Shown: positions 47,989 to 58,363, numbered from the stretch's first letter. The stretch is DNA of 64,000 bases from Prochlorococcus sp. AG-402-K14 (GCA_003216815.1 QCIG01000004.1:30540-94539); one strand, 5' to 3'. Made by a program: numbers and translations. The notes: a model not told the origin generated them from the letters alone.

Positions 47989-48846
47989 TTAAGTTAATAC
48001 CTTTTGAAGAGAAGCAGCAAATTCGGTATGAAGAGCGTGGGAACCCTTATAAACAAAGACTTGCGCTCTGGGTAATCCAACAAAAGCAAGATCCCCAATT
48101 AAGTCAAGCAATTTGTGTCGTACTGGTTCATTTGCAAATCTCAAAGGTGGATTCACCCAAGAATCTCCATTACAAACCAATGCATTTTCAAGTGCTCCGC
48201 CTTTAATTAGACCATGTTTCTTTAATTCTTCTAACTGATCAAGGAAACCAAAAGTTCGTGCAGGTGCAATTTCTTTAACAAAATTATTTGGTGAAAGCTC
48301 AATAGAAAACATTTGCTGTCCAATTGCTTTATATGGGAAATCAATCAACCCGATTAATTTCAATTTTTTTGATGGTATTGCAAAAATTACACTTTCTCCT
48401 TTGTTTACAAAAATCGGAGAATTTAATTCTGGTCTTGGTTTGGGAGAAGTAGTTGAATTAATTATTCCTACCTTTTCTATTTCCCTTATCCAACCAATAG
48501 CAGAACCATCAAGTAAAGGGATCTCTCTACCTGTTATCTCAATATGTGCATGAGTTACCCCTGAACCAATTAAAGAAGCCAGCAAATGTTCAACAGTAGA
48601 TATTTTCTTACCATTTAAATCAATTGTGGTGCACAAAGGAGAATTCCTTACCTGAGAAATATCAATAGAAAAGACTTTATTAGCTTCTTCTGAGAAAGAG
48701 AAATGAAATCCAGGAAATTCTATTGGCTTAATTATGACCGTACATTTTAGTCCCGAATGCAATCCAATACCATCTTTTTTAATTTCATTCCTTAGCGTCC
48801 AACCTTGTTCATAATCATCGGGAAAAGAAAACACTAGAATTTCCAA
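47989..48846 (-). CDS. lpxC: UDP-3-O-acyl-N-acetylglucosamine deacetylase
   Basis: LpxC is the zinc deacetylase that commits UDP-acyl-GlcNAc to lipid A. The zinc ligands and catalytic residues are in STVEHLLASL (His), PVRHKLLDLIGDLAF (His and Asp) and SHALHTEFA (His). KDGIGLHSG and the IPLLDGSAIGW segment are also conserved. At 285 residues it is slightly shorter than E. coli LpxC. Its ATG at 48846 overlaps the end of the bamA gene by 13 bases, pointing to coupled expression. Confidence 0.95.
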   Translation of the reverse strand: MEILVFSFPDDYEQGWTLRNEIKKDGIGLHSGLKCTVIIKPIEFPGFHFSFSEEANKVFSIDISQVRNSPLCTTIDLNGKKISTVEHLLASLIGSGVTHAHIEITGREIPLLDGSAIGWIREIEKVGIINSTTSPKPRPELNSPIFVNKGESVIFAIPSKKLKLIGLIDFPYKAIGQQMFSIELSPNNFVKEIAPARTFGFLDQLEELKKHGLIKGGALENALVCNGDSWVNPPLRFANEPVRHKLLDLIGDLAFVGLPRAQVFVYKGSHALHTEFAASLQKVLT

Positions 48847-51158
48847 CCAATGCCAATGTTATATCGCCAATTACCACTGAAATCCTGGCTTGCCGCCTCT
48901 ATACGAATTGGGCCTACAGGGGTATTGACAACTGCTCCAGGGCCAACAGAAAAACCAGATCCAGGTTTCTCAAGAATTTTTCCAGGTTTCCCTGGAACAT
49001 TTGATTGAGAGCCAAAATCAGATCCTGCGTCAAAAAAAAGTGCTCCTGAAACTAATCGCCAAATTGGAAATCTATACTCGGCTGAGGCCTCTCCATAATT
49101 CCTTGCGACACCTAAATCACAAGAGTTCCATCCTCTTACCGAACTAGTTCCACCCAAGCAAAAGGCTTCATATGGAGGAAGTTCACCAATAATTGTTCCC
49201 ATTTTTGCTTGGAATCCTATTGATTGAGAACAATCTAATTTTTCGCCAGTTTTTGGACGGCAACTCTTATGAAACTTCAACCAATTAACAGGATAGAAAC
49301 GTGAATAACTAACCCTGGATCTATTAAAAGTTGGTGAATCTTCTCCTAAGCTAATAAATTGTTCTGTCCCTAAATTTAAATAATCTCCAGAAGTTGGATT
49401 TCTTGCATTATCTAAATTGTTGTAAGTAACGGCACTTTTGAAACTAACAAGTGTATTTTCTGAAGAACAATTAAAAGCGACACATATAACTTCTTTCTCA
49501 GGGGCTTTACCGTCTTTTAAATTAGTTGACGCTACACCATAAGGTCTTTTTTCCCCTGCGTAGTCTATTGGCTTAATTCTCTGGAAATTCGCACCTAAAA
49601 GTACACTCCAAGGTACCTTTTTTAGAGGCTTGCCTCTATTTAAAGGTCTTGCAAAAGAGAATCCTCCGCCTGTTCGCTCTAAGACAATAGAGTCTCCTTC
49701 ATAATCAAACCAACTGAACTGCGGAGCAGATGTCTTAGCAGAATCGATATCTTTATATGGTCCTGTTTCAATTAAAATATTATTATTATTTATATCTAAG
49801 CTTTGAGATTGATTTGTATCGTAACTTGTTAAAGAATCAGGAGCTTTATATCTATCTATAACTCCTCGAATACTGCCACCATCTTGACTTCTAAATTCTT
49901 GTGGAACTTCTCTACTTAAATACAATGAAGTCCTAAAAGATGTTCTATGCTTATCATTCTTAATCCAAGGATCATATAGAGATAGATTTAATAATGCTCC
50001 ATATTCTCCATAAGTCAAATTCATATTTGATGACCAAGATCTTCCTGCAAGATTGGACTCTTGTAATCCTATTTGTCCAAAAACACCTTGGGCTCCACTA
50101 TAGCCAAGTCCTCCAGTCAAAGAGCCAGTTCGTTGCTCAGTTATTCCTAATAAAATTATAATCTTTCCAGGTTGAGAATTAACTGGTTTGAGAGTTACCT
50201 TTACATCATTAAAAAGGGAAGTTGCGTATAATCTTTTTATATCTGATTCTAATTTAGACCTATTAAAAATATCTCCTGCCTTAGTAATTAATTCCCTTTG
50301 GATTACCCATTTCTTTGTTTTTCCTTTTATCATGTTACCCTTTTCATCTTCTACATTTCCATCTTCATCAATAAAATTAATCTCAATCCCAGCTATATAA
50401 CCTTCTTGGATATTAAGTTGCACAATTCCATCATTCGTTACACGGCTTGGTCCAGATATCCTTGCTAATGAATAGCCATTTGAGTTATACCAATCCTTAA
50501 TTTCTTTGATCCTTATCTGAAGAATATTTAGATTTAAGGTTTTACCATAATCATTATTAAAGATCTCATTTAACTTTTCATCTGATAGTTTTTTTTCAGC
50601 CGGTAGAATATTAACTTTATTTAATATAGGATTTGGTTCAACTTGAATCAAAAGTTGAACCCCAAAAGCACTCTGCAAAGATTCAATTCTTGCTCCTGAA
50701 AACAAACCTGATGAATAAATTCGATCTAAATCCTTTTTTACTTCTTCACTTGTAACTTTACTACCAGGTCTAATAAGCATTGCGTCATAAGCAACAACTT
50801 CTAAGCGTTCTTTATCAGGATGATTTTCAAGGCCCTCAAAAATTATCTCTGAAATCAATACTCTTTTTTCTTTGCTATTAGTATTTTCATCTTTTGGTTT
50901 CGTTTCATCAGCAATTAAAAAATCATCAAAACCAACATTAGATTTAGATTTAGATTTATTATCTTTTAATTGATGGGTAAATTGAGAATTTTCAATCTGT
51001 TTTTCTTCAAATAATAATTGATTTTCACTTGAAGGTATTATAGAAGCTTTAGTTTCTCCAAAAAGACTAATAAAAGGAAATGCAAAAGCAATGGCACATG
51101 CACTTTTATTTATTAATTCCTTATTAAAGCTGGCATTTCTTTTAAACATAGATTTCAA
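48834..51158 (-). CDS. bamA: Outer-membrane protein assembly factor BamA (Omp85/Toc75-like)
   Basis: BamA inserts beta-barrel proteins into the outer membrane. The 774-residue precursor has a signal peptide (FNKELINKSACAIAFAFPF onward) and a low-complexity linker. About three POTRA domains follow (ISEIIFEGLENHPDKE, then KVNILPAEKKLSDEKL and GYIAGIEINFIDEDG), as in cyanobacteria. A C-terminal barrel begins near RTGSLTGGLGYSGAQG. The L6-loop motif appears as CLGGTSSVRGW, and the barrel ends in aromatic GIGWKF, the expected terminal signature. It is upstream of lpxC in the same operon. Confidence 0.95.
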   Translation of the reverse strand: MKSMFKRNASFNKELINKSACAIAFAFPFISLFGETKASIIPSSENQLLFEEKQIENSQFTHQLKDNKSKSKSNVGFDDFLIADETKPKDENTNSKEKRVLISEIIFEGLENHPDKERLEVVAYDAMLIRPGSKVTSEEVKKDLDRIYSSGLFSGARIESLQSAFGVQLLIQVEPNPILNKVNILPAEKKLSDEKLNEIFNNDYGKTLNLNILQIRIKEIKDWYNSNGYSLARISGPSRVTNDGIVQLNIQEGYIAGIEINFIDEDGNVEDEKGNMIKGKTKKWVIQRELITKAGDIFNRSKLESDIKRLYATSLFNDVKVTLKPVNSQPGKIIILLGITEQRTGSLTGGLGYSGAQGVFGQIGLQESNLAGRSWSSNMNLTYGEYGALLNLSLYDPWIKNDKHRTSFRTSLYLSREVPQEFRSQDGGSIRGVIDRYKAPDSLTSYDTNQSQSLDINNNNILIETGPYKDIDSAKTSAPQFSWFDYEGDSIVLERTGGGFSFARPLNRGKPLKKVPWSVLLGANFQRIKPIDYAGEKRPYGVASTNLKDGKAPEKEVICVAFNCSSENTLVSFKSAVTYNNLDNARNPTSGDYLNLGTEQFISLGEDSPTFNRSRVSYSRFYPVNWLKFHKSCRPKTGEKLDCSQSIGFQAKMGTIIGELPPYEAFCLGGTSSVRGWNSCDLGVARNYGEASAEYRFPIWRLVSGALFFDAGSDFGSQSNVPGKPGKILEKPGSGFSVGPGAVVNTPVGPIRIEAASQDFSGNWRYNIGIGWKF

Positions 51159-51203
51159 AGTAATTCAGTTAAACGAAGGAATTCCTTTCCAAGAATAATT
51201 TGA

Positions 51204-51947
51204 TTAAGAAGCATTAGAGGAATCTTTTTCTATACGTTTCAAGATCTCCTCATAAGCATCTATCACTCCTCCAAGATCTTGCCGAAAGCGGTCTTTGTCA
51301 AGGATGCGCTCTTTAGGATCAGAATTTCTTTTATCCCAAAACCTACAGTTATCTGGACTTATTTCATCAGCTATCACAAGTTTTCCTAATGGATTAATCC
51401 CAAACTCCAATTTAAAGTCAACCAATAGTAGATCTAGTGAATCAAAATATTCTTTCAAAACTTTGTTTACACTCCTCGTGATTTGCTCAACCTCTTTCAT
51501 TTGAGAATCGCTTATCAAATCAAGAAGCTTTAATCTATTTTCTGTAAGTATAGGGTCGCCTAATTCATCATCTTTATAATATAAATCCAATAATGGAGGA
51601 GTTAATATTGTTCCTTGATTAATTGGTGTTTCTCTACACAATGAACCTGTTGCAATATTTCGGATAACAACTTCTAGAGGTATTACTTCGATTTTATCAG
51701 CAATCATAAATGTTTCTGAATGAAGTTCTAAAAAGTGCGTGGGAATTCCATTCAGTTCAATCAATTCAAAAAGGGCAGCAGAAATTTTGCAATTCAAGCG
51801 TCCTTTCCCTTCGATCTCTGATCGTTTTTTTGCGTTAAAAGCTGTAGCATCATTTTTGAATTCTATTAAAACCCTATCTGGATTCTCACAGGCATAAACT
51901 CGTTTTGCCTTACCTTCATAAATTAGCGACCCTTTCATATGATTCAT
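51204..51947 (-). CDS. purC: SAICAR synthetase
   Basis: PurC (phosphoribosylaminoimidazole-succinocarboxamide synthase) adds aspartate to CAIR in purine synthesis. Recognisable blocks are [67 protein letters not shown] and [14 protein letters not shown]. At 247 residues it is normal. It is divergent from purD, another purine-pathway gene, with about 180 bases between, which may be a shared regulatory region. It also leads into the bamA operon. Confidence 0.96.
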   Translation of the reverse strand: MNHMKGSLIYEGKAKRVYACENPDRVLIEFKNDATAFNAKKRSEIEGKGRLNCKISAALFELIELNGIPTHFLELHSETFMIADKIEVIPLEVVIRNIATGSLCRETPINQGTILTPPLLDLYYKDDELGDPILTENRLKLLDLISDSQMKEVEQITRSVNKVLKEYFDSLDLLLVDFKLEFGINPLGKLVIADEISPDNCRFWDKRNSDPKERILDKDRFRQDLGGVIDAYEEILKRIEKDSSNAS

Positions 51948-52129
51948 TAATGACTCTCACTCATATCGAGTTAGTATAAATAAAGAATGCTAAAATAATC
52001 ACCTCAATCAAAACAAATTTATTTAAAAAACTAAAATTCAAACAACTCAATAATTTTTCAAACACAATGTATTAACTAATAATTAAAAGGTCACTAAAAC
52101 TATTTTTACAATTAAGCAATAGAAAACCC

Positions 52130-53449
52130 ATGACAAAGAATCAAAAGCCTAATGGATTAAGCGAATTAAAAAGAATATTAATAATCGGAAGTGGAGGAAG
52201 GGAAAACTCAATTGCGTGGGCTCTGTCAAGAAATCAATATATAGAACAAATATATGTTTGTCCTGGGAATGGTGGTACCGCCAACTTTGAAAAATGTATT
52301 TGTTTAAAACCTAATAAAGAAGGCCAAGAAACAATAATTTTTGAATGCCAAAGACTTCAGATTAATTTAGTAATTATTGGACCTGAAGTTCCCTTAGCTG
52401 AAGGTTTAGCAAATAAATTGCGCCAGGCAGGATTACTAGTTTTTGGTCCATGCAAAGAAGGTGCTCAATTGGAGGCAAGCAAGGACTGGGCTAAAACTCT
52501 TATGTTAGAAAACAATATTCCTACGGCTAATTACTGGTCTAGTCATTCTAAAGAAGAGGCATTAGAGATTCTTCACAAGGTCAATCAACCTCTGGTAATC
52601 AAAGCTGACGGTCTTGCGTCTGGAAAAGGTGTAATTGTTTGTGAAACAATTGAGCAATCTAAGGAGGCAATTCAAGAAGTATTTTCTGGAAGGTTTGGCT
52701 CTGCAGGTAATAAAGTAATTCTTGAAGAAAAAATTGAAGGTCCAGAAGTCTCTCTTTTTGCTCTTTGTGATGGCGAGAAATTAATTGTTCTTCCTCCTGC
52801 TCAGGATCACAAAAGATTGCTTGATGGAGACAAAGGTCCCAATACAGGTGGGATGGGAGCTTACGCACCCGCGCCTCTGGTTAACCAACAAGATCTAAAA
52901 GATTTAACTGAACTAATTCTTATCCCAACTTTAAAAGGTCTAAAAAGAAAAAAAATAAAATATATAGGCGTTATTTATGCAGGCTTAATGCTCACATCAT
53001 CTGGACCAAAGGTTATTGAATTCAATTGCCGTTTTGGCGACCCAGAATGTCAAGCCTTAATGCCATTAATGGGAGAGGAATTTGCATCTGTACTTTTTGC
53101 TTGCGCTCGGGGAGAGCTAGAAAAGGCTCCAACGCTGACATTCAAAAATCAATGCAGTGTCTGTGTAGTTGCAGCATCTAAGGGATACCCAGACAGCCCT
53201 AAGGAAGGTGATCAAATAAGTTTAAAACTTGAATCAAACCCTTCACTCCAAGTCTTTCACGCAGGAACCACAATTGATGAGTTTCACAATATAATTACTT
53301 CGGGTGGAAGAGTTCTTTCAGTAGTAGCTCAAGGAGAAAGTTTCGATAAAGCTTTCGATCTGGCCTACGCAAGCCTAAAAAAAATTAAGTTTGATGGTAT
53401 GCATTTTCGCAGGGATATTGGATATCAAATTAGAAATATTTCAACTTAA
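52130..53449 (+). CDS. purD: Phosphoribosylamine--glycine ligase
   Basis: PurD (GAR synthetase) joins glycine to phosphoribosylamine with ATP. Blocks in order are ILIIGSGGRENSIAWAL, VIIGPEVPLAEGLANKLR, the ATP-grasp segment LVIKADGLASGKGVIVCE, EEKIEGPEVSLFALCDG, HKRLLDGDKGPNTGGMGAYAP and the metal site VIEFNCRFGDPECQ. Its 439 residues are normal. It faces purC across a divergent gap and is followed 11 bases later by nblS, so the kinase is likely cotranscribed with a purine gene. Confidence 0.96.
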   Translation: MTKNQKPNGLSELKRILIIGSGGRENSIAWALSRNQYIEQIYVCPGNGGTANFEKCICLKPNKEGQETIIFECQRLQINLVIIGPEVPLAEGLANKLRQAGLLVFGPCKEGAQLEASKDWAKTLMLENNIPTANYWSSHSKEEALEILHKVNQPLVIKADGLASGKGVIVCETIEQSKEAIQEVFSGRFGSAGNKVILEEKIEGPEVSLFALCDGEKLIVLPPAQDHKRLLDGDKGPNTGGMGAYAPAPLVNQQDLKDLTELILIPTLKGLKRKKIKYIGVIYAGLMLTSSGPKVIEFNCRFGDPECQALMPLMGEEFASVLFACARGELEKAPTLTFKNQCSVCVVAASKGYPDSPKEGDQISLKLESNPSLQVFHAGTTIDEFHNIITSGGRVLSVVAQGESFDKAFDLAYASLKKIKFDGMHFRRDIGYQIRNIST

Positions 53450-53460
53450 GCTTATCCGTA

Positions 53461-55494
53461 ATGAATAATTCAAACAATGATTTTTCAGATGAATTAAGTT
53501 TCTTAGAGAAAATAGATTCATGGTGGTCTAGATTTAATTTAAGATCAAAATTATTAGCTTTTGGAACGTTAGTAGTTAGCTTCATAATGACACTTATTAC
53601 TTTTTTTGCTTTGAGCAGCATACAAAAAGATGCAGGGATGAACGATACAAGATATGCAAGAGATTTAGGTTTATTACTATCAGGAAATGTTACTGAATTA
53701 GTAGCAAAGAATCAATCCAGAGAACTTTTTAATGTGGCTGAGAAATTTTGGCGTTCAAGCAGGAATTTAAGATACATTTTCTTTACTGACCCAGATGGCT
53801 TCGTAAAACTTGGCATCCCTGTAAGTGCTACAACCTCTGAACCTGAGGATGAAAGTGCTTTACAACTAACTAGAAAGTTACAACTACCTAATGAATTAAA
53901 AAAACAACCTCAATTCCCATTAGTCAGACAACATTCAACTCCGCAAGGTCAAGTAACTGATGTTTTTGTTCCCTTGCTTTGGAAGGGTGAATATCTTGGT
54001 ACCTTAGCTCTAGGAGTAACACCCAACAAAAAAGCCCTTGCGACAGCAGCATTAACAAGACAAATTACTGTTGCTGTATTTATTTCTATTTGGGTTTTAG
54101 TAATAATTGGCGCAGTATTTAATGCTCTAACAATCACACGTCCAATTAGAGAATTAGTTATTGGAGTCAGAGAAATTGCAAAAGGCAATTTCAAATCAAG
54201 AGTAGATCTCCCTATGAGTGGAGAGCTTGGAGAACTCCTGAATGGGTTTAATGCAATGGCATCAAAGTTAGAAGACTACGATGCAGCAAATATTGAAGAA
54301 TTAAAGGCTGCTCAAGTCAAACAGCAATCTTTAATAGCAACCATGGCTGATGGAGCTCTACTTTTGGACGAAAAAGCCAATATCGTCTTAGTAAATCCAA
54401 CTGCCAGAAGACTTTTTCGCTGGGAAGGTAGAAATCTTGAAGGTCAAAAATTATTAAACCAACTTCCCGATTTACTTGTAAAAGAACTTGAAACTCCAAT
54501 AACCTCACTGTTAAATAATTTTGGAGACAGTGATGACTTACGTTGTAATCTTGAAGAACCAACGAGAACAATTCGTATAGTTTTAAAGTCTGTCAGAGAT
54601 ACAACTGGTGAAAATATTAAAGGTATTGCTGTTACCATTCAAGATCTAACTAGGGAAGTTCAATTAAATGCTGCTCAGAAGAGATTTATCAGTAATGTTT
54701 CACACGAGTTAAGAACACCATTATTTAATATTAAGAGCTACGTTGAAACTTTATATGATTTAGGCGAGCAGCTTACAAAAGACGAACAAAAAGAATTTCT
54801 AGGGGTTGCAAATTCGGAAACAGATAGACTTACTCGCTTGGTCAATGATGTACTTGACCTATCTAAATTAGAATCTGGAAGAACGATTCAATTAGAGCCA
54901 CTAAGTGTAAAAGAAGCTATGGAACAAACCCTAAGGAACTATAAACTTAATGCTGAAGAAAAAAATGTTAAATTAACAATAAATGTGGAAAATAATTTAG
55001 CATTTGTTTTAGGTAATTGGGATATGATTCTCCAGGTTTTAGACAACCTTGTGGGAAATGCACTTAAATTTAGTCAAAAAGGAGGAACAATAAATCTAAA
55101 AGCATATACATGGCCAGATATATGCGTTGCTTCTCCAGTTGATCTAGATAACAAAGCTCCACATTGCGAGATTTTGTCCCCAATGCCTAAAATCAGAATA
55201 GAGGTATCAGATACAGGTTGTGGCATATCTGAAATTGATCAACAAAGAATATTTGAACGTTTTTATAGAGTTGAAGATTCTGTGCATACAGAAGTAGGTA
55301 CTGGATTGGGTCTTTCAATTGTTAAAGGTATTGTTGATAAACATGGAAGTGAAATCAGAATGGCTAGCGAACCAAATATTGGAACAACTTTTTGGTTTGA
55401 GCTTCCTCTTGAAGACTCTGATGAAGATCAATTATTACTAAAGTCTGCCAGAAAAAATTGGGAAATTGAAAATGAAAAGTCTCTAACTAAATAA
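53461..55494 (+). CDS. nblS: Sensor histidine kinase NblS (DspA/Hik33)
   Basis: This membrane histidine kinase controls high-light and nutrient-stress responses in cyanobacteria, including Hli genes. Order in 677 residues: a first membrane helix (about 32-52), an extracytoplasmic sensor region, a second helix (about 200-222), a HAMP linker (TRPIRELVIGVREIAKGNFK), a PAS domain (MADGALLLDEKANIVLVNP), the H-box SNVSHELRTPLFNIK, and N-, G1- and G2-boxes (LDNLVGNALKFS, VSDTGCGI, GTGLGLSIVKGI). The partner response regulator is not in this window. Confidence 0.95.
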   Translation: MNNSNNDFSDELSFLEKIDSWWSRFNLRSKLLAFGTLVVSFIMTLITFFALSSIQKDAGMNDTRYARDLGLLLSGNVTELVAKNQSRELFNVAEKFWRSSRNLRYIFFTDPDGFVKLGIPVSATTSEPEDESALQLTRKLQLPNELKKQPQFPLVRQHSTPQGQVTDVFVPLLWKGEYLGTLALGVTPNKKALATAALTRQITVAVFISIWVLVIIGAVFNALTITRPIRELVIGVREIAKGNFKSRVDLPMSGELGELLNGFNAMASKLEDYDAANIEELKAAQVKQQSLIATMADGALLLDEKANIVLVNPTARRLFRWEGRNLEGQKLLNQLPDLLVKELETPITSLLNNFGDSDDLRCNLEEPTRTIRIVLKSVRDTTGENIKGIAVTIQDLTREVQLNAAQKRFISNVSHELRTPLFNIKSYVETLYDLGEQLTKDEQKEFLGVANSETDRLTRLVNDVLDLSKLESGRTIQLEPLSVKEAMEQTLRNYKLNAEEKNVKLTINVENNLAFVLGNWDMILQVLDNLVGNALKFSQKGGTINLKAYTWPDICVASPVDLDNKAPHCEILSPMPKIRIEVSDTGCGISEIDQQRIFERFYRVEDSVHTEVGTGLGLSIVKGIVDKHGSEIRMASEPNIGTTFWFELPLEDSDEDQLLLKSARKNWEIENEKSLTK

Positions 55495-55499
55495 AATTA

Positions 55500-56999
55500 C
55501 TATTCATTTTGTTGAATGCTTTTAAATACTCCTGGCATCTGCTCATCGGGGTTAATACGATGAGGGGCCCCACTAAATATCTGCTCAAAATTAGAGAAAG
55601 AATCTTTAATCTCTGGGCCTTCATTCGTAATAATATATTCGCGTATTCTTTTATCATGCCATGATCCTCGCATCTTAAAAACGTTTATAGCTCTTGCCAT
55701 TTCGCCTCTTATTTCAACATATTGCAATAGCAATATTGTATCAGTAATTGTTGATATGTGAGAATCAGTAATTGAGTGACTTCCCATGAATTCTTCAGCA
55801 GTATTAGTAAAAAACCCTGCTATTTCTTCCTGTTTTGCATAACCAGTCACCCCAATAACGAACTGTCTAAATGCATTCAAACTTACCCCTCTAGCCAATG
55901 CAGATAGAGAATCAATAGCCATTCTTGAGGGCTTATATTCACTAATCTCTGATTTGATAATTTGCAGATGGTCTTCCAAACCAGTTGATTCTGGATAAGC
56001 ACAAATAATCTTCAGCAAGCCCTCTGCTTCCATTTTTTCAAAATCAATCCCCCAGCTCGTAGCATTACGAAGAAGTTGAGCTCTTGATTCTTCGTAAGCA
56101 AAAAGGATTGTTCTTTCTTTATTTAAATAAGCATCTTCAACAAACTTAGAAACCAGCATTGTTTTTCCAGTACCAGTTGCACCAGTTGCGAGAATTATTG
56201 AATCTTGAAAATATCCTCCTCCACACATTTCATCCAAATCTGGCACCCCAGAACTTATTCGAATATTTGATGATCTCTGAGTCAACCTCATTGCACCCAA
56301 AGGAAATGCAACTATTCCTTCGCCTCCCATCGTAAATGGAAATTCACCCTTCATATGAGTAGTTCCTCTTAATTTTAAAATTTCTACGGTTCTTCTCCTC
56401 TTTTCAGCTTCTAAAACATTCCTCAAAATAACAACGTTATCAGAAACAAATTCTTCAACTCCATATCTAGCAATTGGGCCATATTCATCAATTCTTTCAG
56501 TTGTCATTACTGTCGTAACTCCTATTTCTTTAAGTCTTGCTATTAGTCGAAAGATCTCTCTTCTCACAACATAAATAGCATCATATTGTTGAAAAACTGC
56601 TGTCATTGAATCTATAGCTACTCTTTTAGCTTTAAACTTTCTAATCGCATAACTAATCCTCTCAATTAATCCTGACAAATCAAAACTTCCAGCGACATCT
56701 TGTCCATCAGGATCTGGCGATGCATCTAAAATAAAAAGTTTATTTTGATCAATTAATCCTTGCAAATCCCAACCAAAGCTTGCAGCATTTCGAATGATAT
56801 CTAATGGGGATTCTTCAAAAGTAACAAAGACCCCAGGTTCATCAAAATTACATATTCCATGATGAAGATATTGTAGAGAAAAAACTGTTTTACCTGTACC
56901 AGAGGTTCCGCTAACAAGGGTGCTTCGCGCATTAGGTAACCCACCATGACAAATATCATCAAAGCCCTCAATTCCAGTGGGGAGTTTTTGAACTTGCAT
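55500..56999 (-). CDS. kaiC: Circadian clock ATPase/kinase KaiC
   Basis: KaiC is the double-domain P-loop clock protein. The CI Walker A is GTSGTGKTVFS and the CII Walker A is GATGTGKTMLV; acidic catalytic residues are in VTFEESPLDI and FAYEESRAQ. The phosphorylation pair Ser416/Thr417 is kept in SHISTITDT (matching S431/T432 of Synechococcus). The C-terminal region still holds the A-loop-like GAPHRINPDE. The 499-residue protein is shorter than the 519-residue S. elongatus form. It lies upstream of nothing KaiA-like; kaiB lies just upstream on the same strand. Confidence 0.98.
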   Translation of the reverse strand: MQVQKLPTGIEGFDDICHGGLPNARSTLVSGTSGTGKTVFSLQYLHHGICNFDEPGVFVTFEESPLDIIRNAASFGWDLQGLIDQNKLFILDASPDPDGQDVAGSFDLSGLIERISYAIRKFKAKRVAIDSMTAVFQQYDAIYVVRREIFRLIARLKEIGVTTVMTTERIDEYGPIARYGVEEFVSDNVVILRNVLEAEKRRRTVEILKLRGTTHMKGEFPFTMGGEGIVAFPLGAMRLTQRSSNIRISSGVPDLDEMCGGGYFQDSIILATGATGTGKTMLVSKFVEDAYLNKERTILFAYEESRAQLLRNATSWGIDFEKMEAEGLLKIICAYPESTGLEDHLQIIKSEISEYKPSRMAIDSLSALARGVSLNAFRQFVIGVTGYAKQEEIAGFFTNTAEEFMGSHSITDSHISTITDTILLLQYVEIRGEMARAINVFKMRGSWHDKRIREYIITNEGPEIKDSFSNFEQIFSGAPHRINPDEQMPGVFKSIQQNE

Positions 57000-57129
57000 T
57001 GTTTCTCGAATCTTTTTAATTAAAGAACGCTAAAAGTTCTTACATATAAAACATAATAAAAAATAGTCAGAATCTCCTAGTTATCGGTTCGACTTAAGGA
57101 TTCATTTACTTCTTGTCTGAATAATTCAT

Positions 57130-57453
57130 TTATTTATCGGAGGAATAAAACATTTCTTGGTCGGATAATTCATCATACAAAAGGTCCAAGCCTATCAAAA
57201 CCTTCTCTCTATCAGAAAGATCACCAATTATTCTTCGAACAGGGGGAGGTAAAATCTTTGCCAAAGTGGGAGTAGCAAGTATTTTATCTTCTTCGGCTAA
57301 TTGAGGACTTTTTAAAACATCAATAACTTTAAGAGCATAGACACCTTTAAATTCACTTTCCAGGATTTCTCTCAATGTATTCAAAGCTCTCATTGAGTTC
57401 GGCGTATTCCCAGCTACATAAAGCTTGAGAATATATGTCTTCCTTGCATTCAT
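57130..57453 (-). CDS. kaiB: Circadian clock protein KaiB
   Basis: KaiB is the thioredoxin-like, fold-switching partner of KaiC. The 107-residue product begins [20 protein letters not shown] and has [22 protein letters not shown], with the [12 protein letters not shown] motif typical of the family. It is followed 130 bases later by kaiC on the same strand. Upstream, where many cyanobacteria carry kaiA, there is only a ~180-base gap to the divergent rplU gene, with no ORF in it. Confidence 0.98.
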   Translation of the reverse strand: MNARKTYILKLYVAGNTPNSMRALNTLREILESEFKGVYALKVIDVLKSPQLAEEDKILATPTLAKILPPPVRRIIGDLSDREKVLIGLDLLYDELSDQEMFYSSDK

Positions 57454-57635
57454 TTGAAACCTCCCAAAGATCCACAGAAAAATTTGCCCTTATTAAATCT
57501 TGACTAAGTAACCAACAAAAAGCCAAAATGTTAGTTTGTTTTTCGATTACGATTAGGGCTTAATCGATTTTTATCAGAAAAAGGATTAAAAAACTTTTTT
57601 AAATATTTTCGAGCCTTAACGTGTCACCAATAATC

Positions 57636-58061
57636 ATGGCTGATAAAAAATCATCTCCCAAAAAAGAAAATCCACAAGAAGAAACTTATGCCATAGTTGA
57701 AGCCTCTGGAAAACAATTTTGGCTTCAATCTAATCGCTACTACGATTTAGATCGATGTCATGCAGAAGTCAATGATGTTTTGACTATTGAGAAGGTACTT
57801 CTAGTTAATGATGGAAAAGATTTAAAACTTGGGAAACCTTATGTGAAAGATGCGAAAGTAGAAATCAAAGTCTTAGAACATAGAAGAGGCCCCAAAATAA
57901 TTGTCTATAAAATGCGACCCAAGAAAAAGACAAGGCGCAAAAATGGACATCGTCAAGAGCTTACAAGAGTTTTGGTTCAATCCATATCAATTGGATCAAA
58001 AACAAAAAAAGCAAAAGAAACTAAAGATCCCAAACCCACTACTAGTAAAGTAGAATCATAA
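57636..58061 (+). CDS. rplU: 50S ribosomal protein L21
   Basis: L21 is a large-subunit ribosomal protein. The core is in YAIVEASGKQFWLQSNRYYDLDR and VYKMRPKKKTRRKNGHRQELT. The protein has about 141 residues and carries a basic N-terminal extension (MADKKSSPKKENPQE) and a Lys/Thr-rich C-terminal tail that are absent in E. coli L21 (103). A GTG at 57621 extends the frame, but the ATG at 57636 is the likely start. It is paired with rpmA, as in most bacteria. Confidence 0.96.
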   Translation: MADKKSSPKKENPQEETYAIVEASGKQFWLQSNRYYDLDRCHAEVNDVLTIEKVLLVNDGKDLKLGKPYVKDAKVEIKVLEHRRGPKIIVYKMRPKKKTRRKNGHRQELTRVLVQSISIGSKTKKAKETKDPKPTTSKVES

Positions 58062-58089
58062 CAAGTTAATAAATTGGCTTACATAACCC

Positions 58090-58362
58090 ATGGCTCATAA
58101 AAAAGGTACTGGTTCAACTAGAAATGGAAGAGATTCAAACTCCAAAAGACTTGGTGTTAAAGCTTATGGCGGAGAGAAGGTAACTGCGGGTTCCATTCTT
58201 ATTCGCCAAAGAGGAACATCTATTCTTCCAGGAATTAATGTAGGCAGGGGCAAAGATGATACTCTTTTTGCTTTAACTGATGGTTCTGTTCAATTTGAAA
58301 GTATTCGCAGAGGTCTCAGAAATAGAAAAAGAATTAATATATCAACCTCAACTGCAGTTTGA
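58090..58362 (+). CDS. rpmA: 50S ribosomal protein L27
   Basis: L27 sits near the peptidyl-transferase centre. The 90-residue product starts [20 protein letters not shown] and continues [22 protein letters not shown], then [11 protein letters not shown], all standard L27 sequence. It follows rplU by 28 bases in the usual L21-L27 pair. It ends one base before the stop of the convergent methyltransferase gene. Confidence 0.97.
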   Translation: MAHKKGTGSTRNGRDSNSKRLGVKAYGGEKVTAGSILIRQRGTSILPGINVGRGKDDTLFALTDGSVQFESIRRGLRNRKRINISTSTAV

Positions 58363-58363
58363 C

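Noticed and set aside
57454..57635. Possible kaiA remnant upstream of rplU
   Set aside because: I could find no reading frame or KaiA-like peptide by eye; only a profile search could show a remnant.
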